Assembly (NCBI GenBank): GCA_964019135.1
Contig: OZ025248.1
Span: 40,231,670-40,295,669 of the forward strand
From: Arenicola marina
Lineage: Eukaryota; Annelida; Polychaeta; Arenicolidae
Reading direction: 5' to 3'
Length of the DNA stretch: 64,000 nt
The position numbers and the translations under genes are program-made. The notes beneath the pieces were generated by a model. That model saw nothing but the letters and a program-made list of their open reading frames with translations, was not told where the DNA came from and did not search any database. Below, one piece after another: positions 60,458 to 64,000 of this stretch (position 1 is its first letter; each line of letters starts with the position of its first letter).

Positions 60458-61290
60458 ATTTGCACCAGACATGTATAACTACCCCAGACATATACACCAA
60501 ATATGTACACCAGACATATACATCTACCCCAGACATGTAAATCTACACCAGACATGTACATCTACACCAGACATGTAAATCTACACCAGACATGTACATC
60601 TACAACAGACATGTACATCTACACCAGACATATACATCTACCCCAGACATGTACATCTACCCCAGACATGTACATCTACCCCAGATATGTACATCTACCC
60701 CAGACATGTACATCTACCCCAGACATGTACATCTACACCAGACATGTACATCTACCCCAGACATGTACATCTACACCAGACATGTACATCTACACCAGAC
60801 ATATACATCTACACCAGACATGTACATCTACACCAGACATATACATCTACACCAGACATGTACATCTACACCAGACATGTACATCTACACCAGACATGTA
60901 CATCTACCCCAGACATGTACATCTACCCCAGACATGTACATCTACCCCAGACATGTACATCTACCCCAGACATGTACATCTACACCAGACATGTACATCT
61001 ACCCCAGACATGTACATCTACACCAGACATGTACATCTACACCAGACATGTACATCTACACCAGATATGTACATATACACCAGACATGCACATCTACACC
61101 AGATATGTACATATACACCAGACATGTACATCTACACCAGACATATATACCAGACATGTACATCTACACCAGACATGTACATCTACACCAGACATATATA
61201 CCAGACATGTACATCTACACCAGACATGTACATCTACACCAGACATGTACATCTACACCAGACATATATACCAGACTTGTACAACTACAC
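60458..61290 (+). repeat. 19-bp minisatellite (CAGACATGTACATCTACAC)
   Basis: About 43 copies. Main variants are ACACC/ACCCC and ATGT/ATAT. A longer variant with ATATATACCAGACATGT recurs three times near the right end (about 61143, 61194 and 61264). Three plus-strand frames of 205-263 codons are all open, which excludes a simple coding reading. Confidence 0.96.
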
Positions 61291-61875
61291 GTAGACAATG
61301 GTGACGGGTGTATAACGCCGTCACCCGTGAGACGCCCCAATTCTTAAAGACCAGCACAACCGATGGAATAAACTCGGCAGACCCTGATACTAACTTCCTT
61401 TATGCAATCATTCACATACACAATGGGCATACACAGAAGCAATGTTGGCAGACATACAAAATGATCTGTGAGAGCCACAAATGTGATGCTGTATTCATGT
61501 ATATAAACTCTCCGTCAAAGTTGCCGTTGTAGACGCACCGTCAACACTATAATTGTACAGTCTGCATGCATTGGATACATCTTGTGGGCTGGCGCCACGA
61601 CCACGAGGCAGCTACCATGAGTTTTATGCACACACGTGTCAAGTTGTTGTGACGGGCACGTATCACACCTTTTCAACTTCCTTTTCTTGTCCATTGACAA
61701 TGTAGCCAAGTGGTTAGGAGCTGTAAAAGCGATTCTCTTCAGTACGAGCGTTTGTCAATCAATGGCATTGCAATCAGGCTCCAGTTAAAAGAAGTCGTTT
61801 GATGTCAAGAGCACATTGTACCCATTGCCCTCCTTAGTCTGGCACGTAGAGCACCATGGCGGCACCACGCTCACT
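61291..61875. other. Intergenic DNA, no gene recognised
   Basis: A tRNA-A-box-like word TAGCCAAGTGGTTAGG at about 61704 lacks a matching B box. Confidence 0.5.
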
Positions 61876-62992
61876 GGCAGGTACAGCCAAGTGGCTGAGG
61901 AAGTCGACACATTGACAGGTACACCCAAGTGGTCGAGGAAGTCGACGCATTGACAAATACATCCAAGTGGATGGGAAAGTCAACATAATGACAGGTACAT
62001 CCAAGTGGCCGTGGAAGTCGATTTGTTGATGCATTGACAGGTACACACAAGTGGGAAAGACAATTCAACATATTGACAGGTACACCTAAGAGGGTAAGGA
62101 AATCGACCCATTGACAGGTACACCCAAGAGGATAAGAAAATCGACATATTGACAGGCACATCCAAGTGCTTAATAAAGTCAACACATTGACAGACACACC
62201 CAAGTGCATAATGAAGTCAACACATTGACAGGTACGACCAAGTGCATAATGAAGTCAACACACTGACAGGCACACCCAAGTGCGTAACGAAGTCAACAGA
62301 TTTAAAGGGGCACCCAGGTGCATAAAGGAGCCTACACATTGAGAGGTAATCTCAAGTGACTCAGGTAATCGACACATTGACAGGTACACCCAAGTGGCTC
62401 AGGAAGTCGACACATTGACAGGCACACCCAAGTGGCTCAGGAAGTCGACACACTGACAGGCACAACCAATTGCATAAGGAAGACGACATATTGACAGGCA
62501 CATCCAAGGGCATAAAGAAGCCTATACATTGAGAGTTACACCCAAGTGGACTATGAAGTCGACACATTGACAGGTACACCCAAGTGGCTCAGGAAGTCGA
62601 CACATTTACAGGCACAACCAATTGCATAAAGAAGTCCACACATTGACAGGCACACCCGAGTGCATAATGAAGACAACACATTGACAGGCACACCCAAGTT
62701 GCTCAGGAAGTCGACACATTGACAGGCACAACCAATTGCATAAGGAAGTCAACACATTGACAGGCACATCCAAGTGCATAAAGAATCCTACACATTGAGA
62801 GGTAATCTCAAGTGGTTCAGGAAGTCGACGCATTGAGAGGCAAATCCAAATGGTTAAGGAAGTCGACACTGACAGGCAAATTCAAGTGGACAGGTGTACC
62901 CAGGAGGGTAAGGAAGTTGACGGGTTTGACAGGTACTTTCTAGTGGCCGTGAAAGTCGACCCATTAACAGGTACATGCAAGTGGCTGAGGAA
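61876..62992 (+). repeat. ~38-bp minisatellite, about 29 diverged copies
   Basis: Unit contains AAGTCGACACATTGACAGG and CACACCCAAGTGGCTCAGG. Copies differ at many positions, so this array is older than the 40-, 46- or 65-bp arrays. The 62155-62300 and 62460-62790 blocks share the CATAATGAAG or CATAAGGAAG variant. Minus-strand frames (60-112 codons) are repeat artefacts. Confidence 0.92.
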
Positions 62993-64000
62993 GTCGCGCG
63001 ATATGACCTAACGCTTCTTTTATTAAACAAACCAGCACAGATCGTTGCTCTTCTACATATACCCCCCACCCTCCTGCCACGCCCCCCCCCCCCCTCCCCC
63101 ACCTACTCCCCGCCTACCCTGGAGCCAAATAACCCACCGACAGCCCCATGTAAAACAAAAACATGACATTCAATTTTTGAAGTTTTATCTCCTCACCATA
63201 TAACTGACTAGGTTAAATTGGTCGGGAAAGGAATTGTTGAATAGGCGGTGAGAAACCTACATAAATTTTGACACCTTTGCCCCAATCTACTCCCCCCCCC
63301 CCCTCTACCCCACTACCACCATTTTCTCTTCTGCCCCCACGCCCCACCACCATTTATGTCCTCTTCTGCCACCCCACCCCTATCCCGGCTCCCCATTTTA
63401 GGACACCCCCACCCCCCCTCCGGAAGCCGCCACCAGACCAGGACCACCACAGCGGCAGACCCCGCCCGCCCCGGGGTCCCGCTGCCCCAGTGCCTCCCGG
63501 CCAAGTTGGGAGGCAGACTGGTTTGCGGTGGTCCTGGTCCGGCAGACACGGGTTCCACGCTACCGGAGTGGTGGGCGCGCCGGCCGGCTGCACGAGTGTC
63601 AGATCTGAATAGCCACGAGGGCCGGAAGGCTCAGGGGGCGTGGTGTTGGAGAGGGAAGGGGCAGGGTGGAGGGAGGGGGGGGGGTGGAGATGGGAGAGGA
63701 GGAACAGGGGGGAAGGGGGGGGTAGATAGTTGGTATGAGGCCCAAGCCGTACCGCCAGGGTTGTGAGGGGTGGGGTTCGACTCGGCTATCAAAGCTCCAT
63801 TCCCCTCCCCTCCGCTTCTGGGCTTGACGGTGGGACGGGACCGACCGGCAAGGAGGCGGGCAATAGTCAACAGCCACCGGCCGCTGCGGGCCTCACTGGG
63901 CTACCCCCACCACCGCCGCCGCTACTCACCACCTCATGCTCCACCCCCACCCCAGCACTACACCACCACCGCTTGCTCACTCAGCCACGACCCCCTCACC
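62993..64000. other. Intergenic C/G-rich DNA at the window end
   Basis: C runs at about 63083-63095 and 63291-63302, C-rich DNA to 63440, G-rich DNA at 63640-63725 and C-rich DNA from 63900 to the end. Overlapping frames on both strands are low-complexity. No gene recognised. Confidence 0.5.

Noticed and set aside
60378..61347. Three plus-strand frames of 205-263 codons with Thr/Pro/Asp/Met/Tyr repeats
   Set aside because: All three frames of the 19-bp array are open simultaneously, which is expected for a stopless unit.
61695..61760. tRNA-like A box TAGCCAAGTGGTTAGG
   Set aside because: No B box at the right distance and no cloverleaf.
1..64000. Telomeric TTAGGG arrays, rRNA genes, histone genes
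   Set aside because: Looked for and not seen.

Overview
This window looks like gene-poor, repeat-dense nuclear DNA from an animal. The evidence is one complete Ty3/Gypsy LTR retrotransposon, at least three and probably four copies of a tRNA-derived SINE, no bacterial-style gene packing, and about 20 tandem arrays covering roughly 19 kb (about 30%) by my hand count. A marine invertebrate, perhaps a lophotrochozoan such as a mollusc, is my best guess from the Gypsy type and the SINE/minisatellite texture. That placement is weak, because no host protein-coding gene could be recognised.

Layout. Positions 1-13300 are anonymous intergenic DNA broken by short minisatellites (18, 10, about 4/56 and about 34 bp periods) and G- or C-rich stretches. 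A promoter-like cluster (two perfect CRE palindromes, TATA, possible initiator) lies at 4801-4998. Positions 12571-13497 hold two SINE copies in opposite orientation, followed by a 15-bp array. Positions 19370-24400 hold a SINE-like head abutting a 4.9-kb satellite of a 40-bp unit with nested higher-order structure. Arrays of 46, 51 and 47 bp follow at 25608-28312. A 26/27-bp array at 29631-30870 carries a G-quadruplex-type motif in nearly every unit. A 2.6-kb C-rich 32-bp array lies at 33940-36562. A third clear SINE is at 37805-37972, and a 33-bp array occupies 38274-40005.

The only confident coding sequence is in the retrotransposon at 41562-46451 on the minus strand. It has 274-bp LTRs that look identical by eye, 5-bp target-site duplications, a tRNA-Leu-type primer binding site, a polypurine tract, and a 1152-residue Gag-protease-RT-RNase H-integrase reading frame. 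That frame is broken by a one-base shift just after the integrase catalytic core. It therefore looks like a young insertion that is probably no longer autonomous as written.

Positions 46457-64000 return to intergenic DNA with further arrays (13, 11, about 40 with hairpin symmetry, 65/130, 37, 19 and 38 bp). This part also has a CTCF-like site at 59305-59319 and a weak TATA/initiator/splice-donor arrangement at 60043-60093.

Most long reading frames outside the retroelement (for example 464, 365, 263 and 155 codons) fall in tandem arrays whose units lack stops. They are open on both strands or in several frames, so I treat them as artefacts. I found no convincing new protein system. The most interesting material is the SINE family, the higher-order organisation of the arrays, the G4 array, and the young frameshifted Gypsy element.
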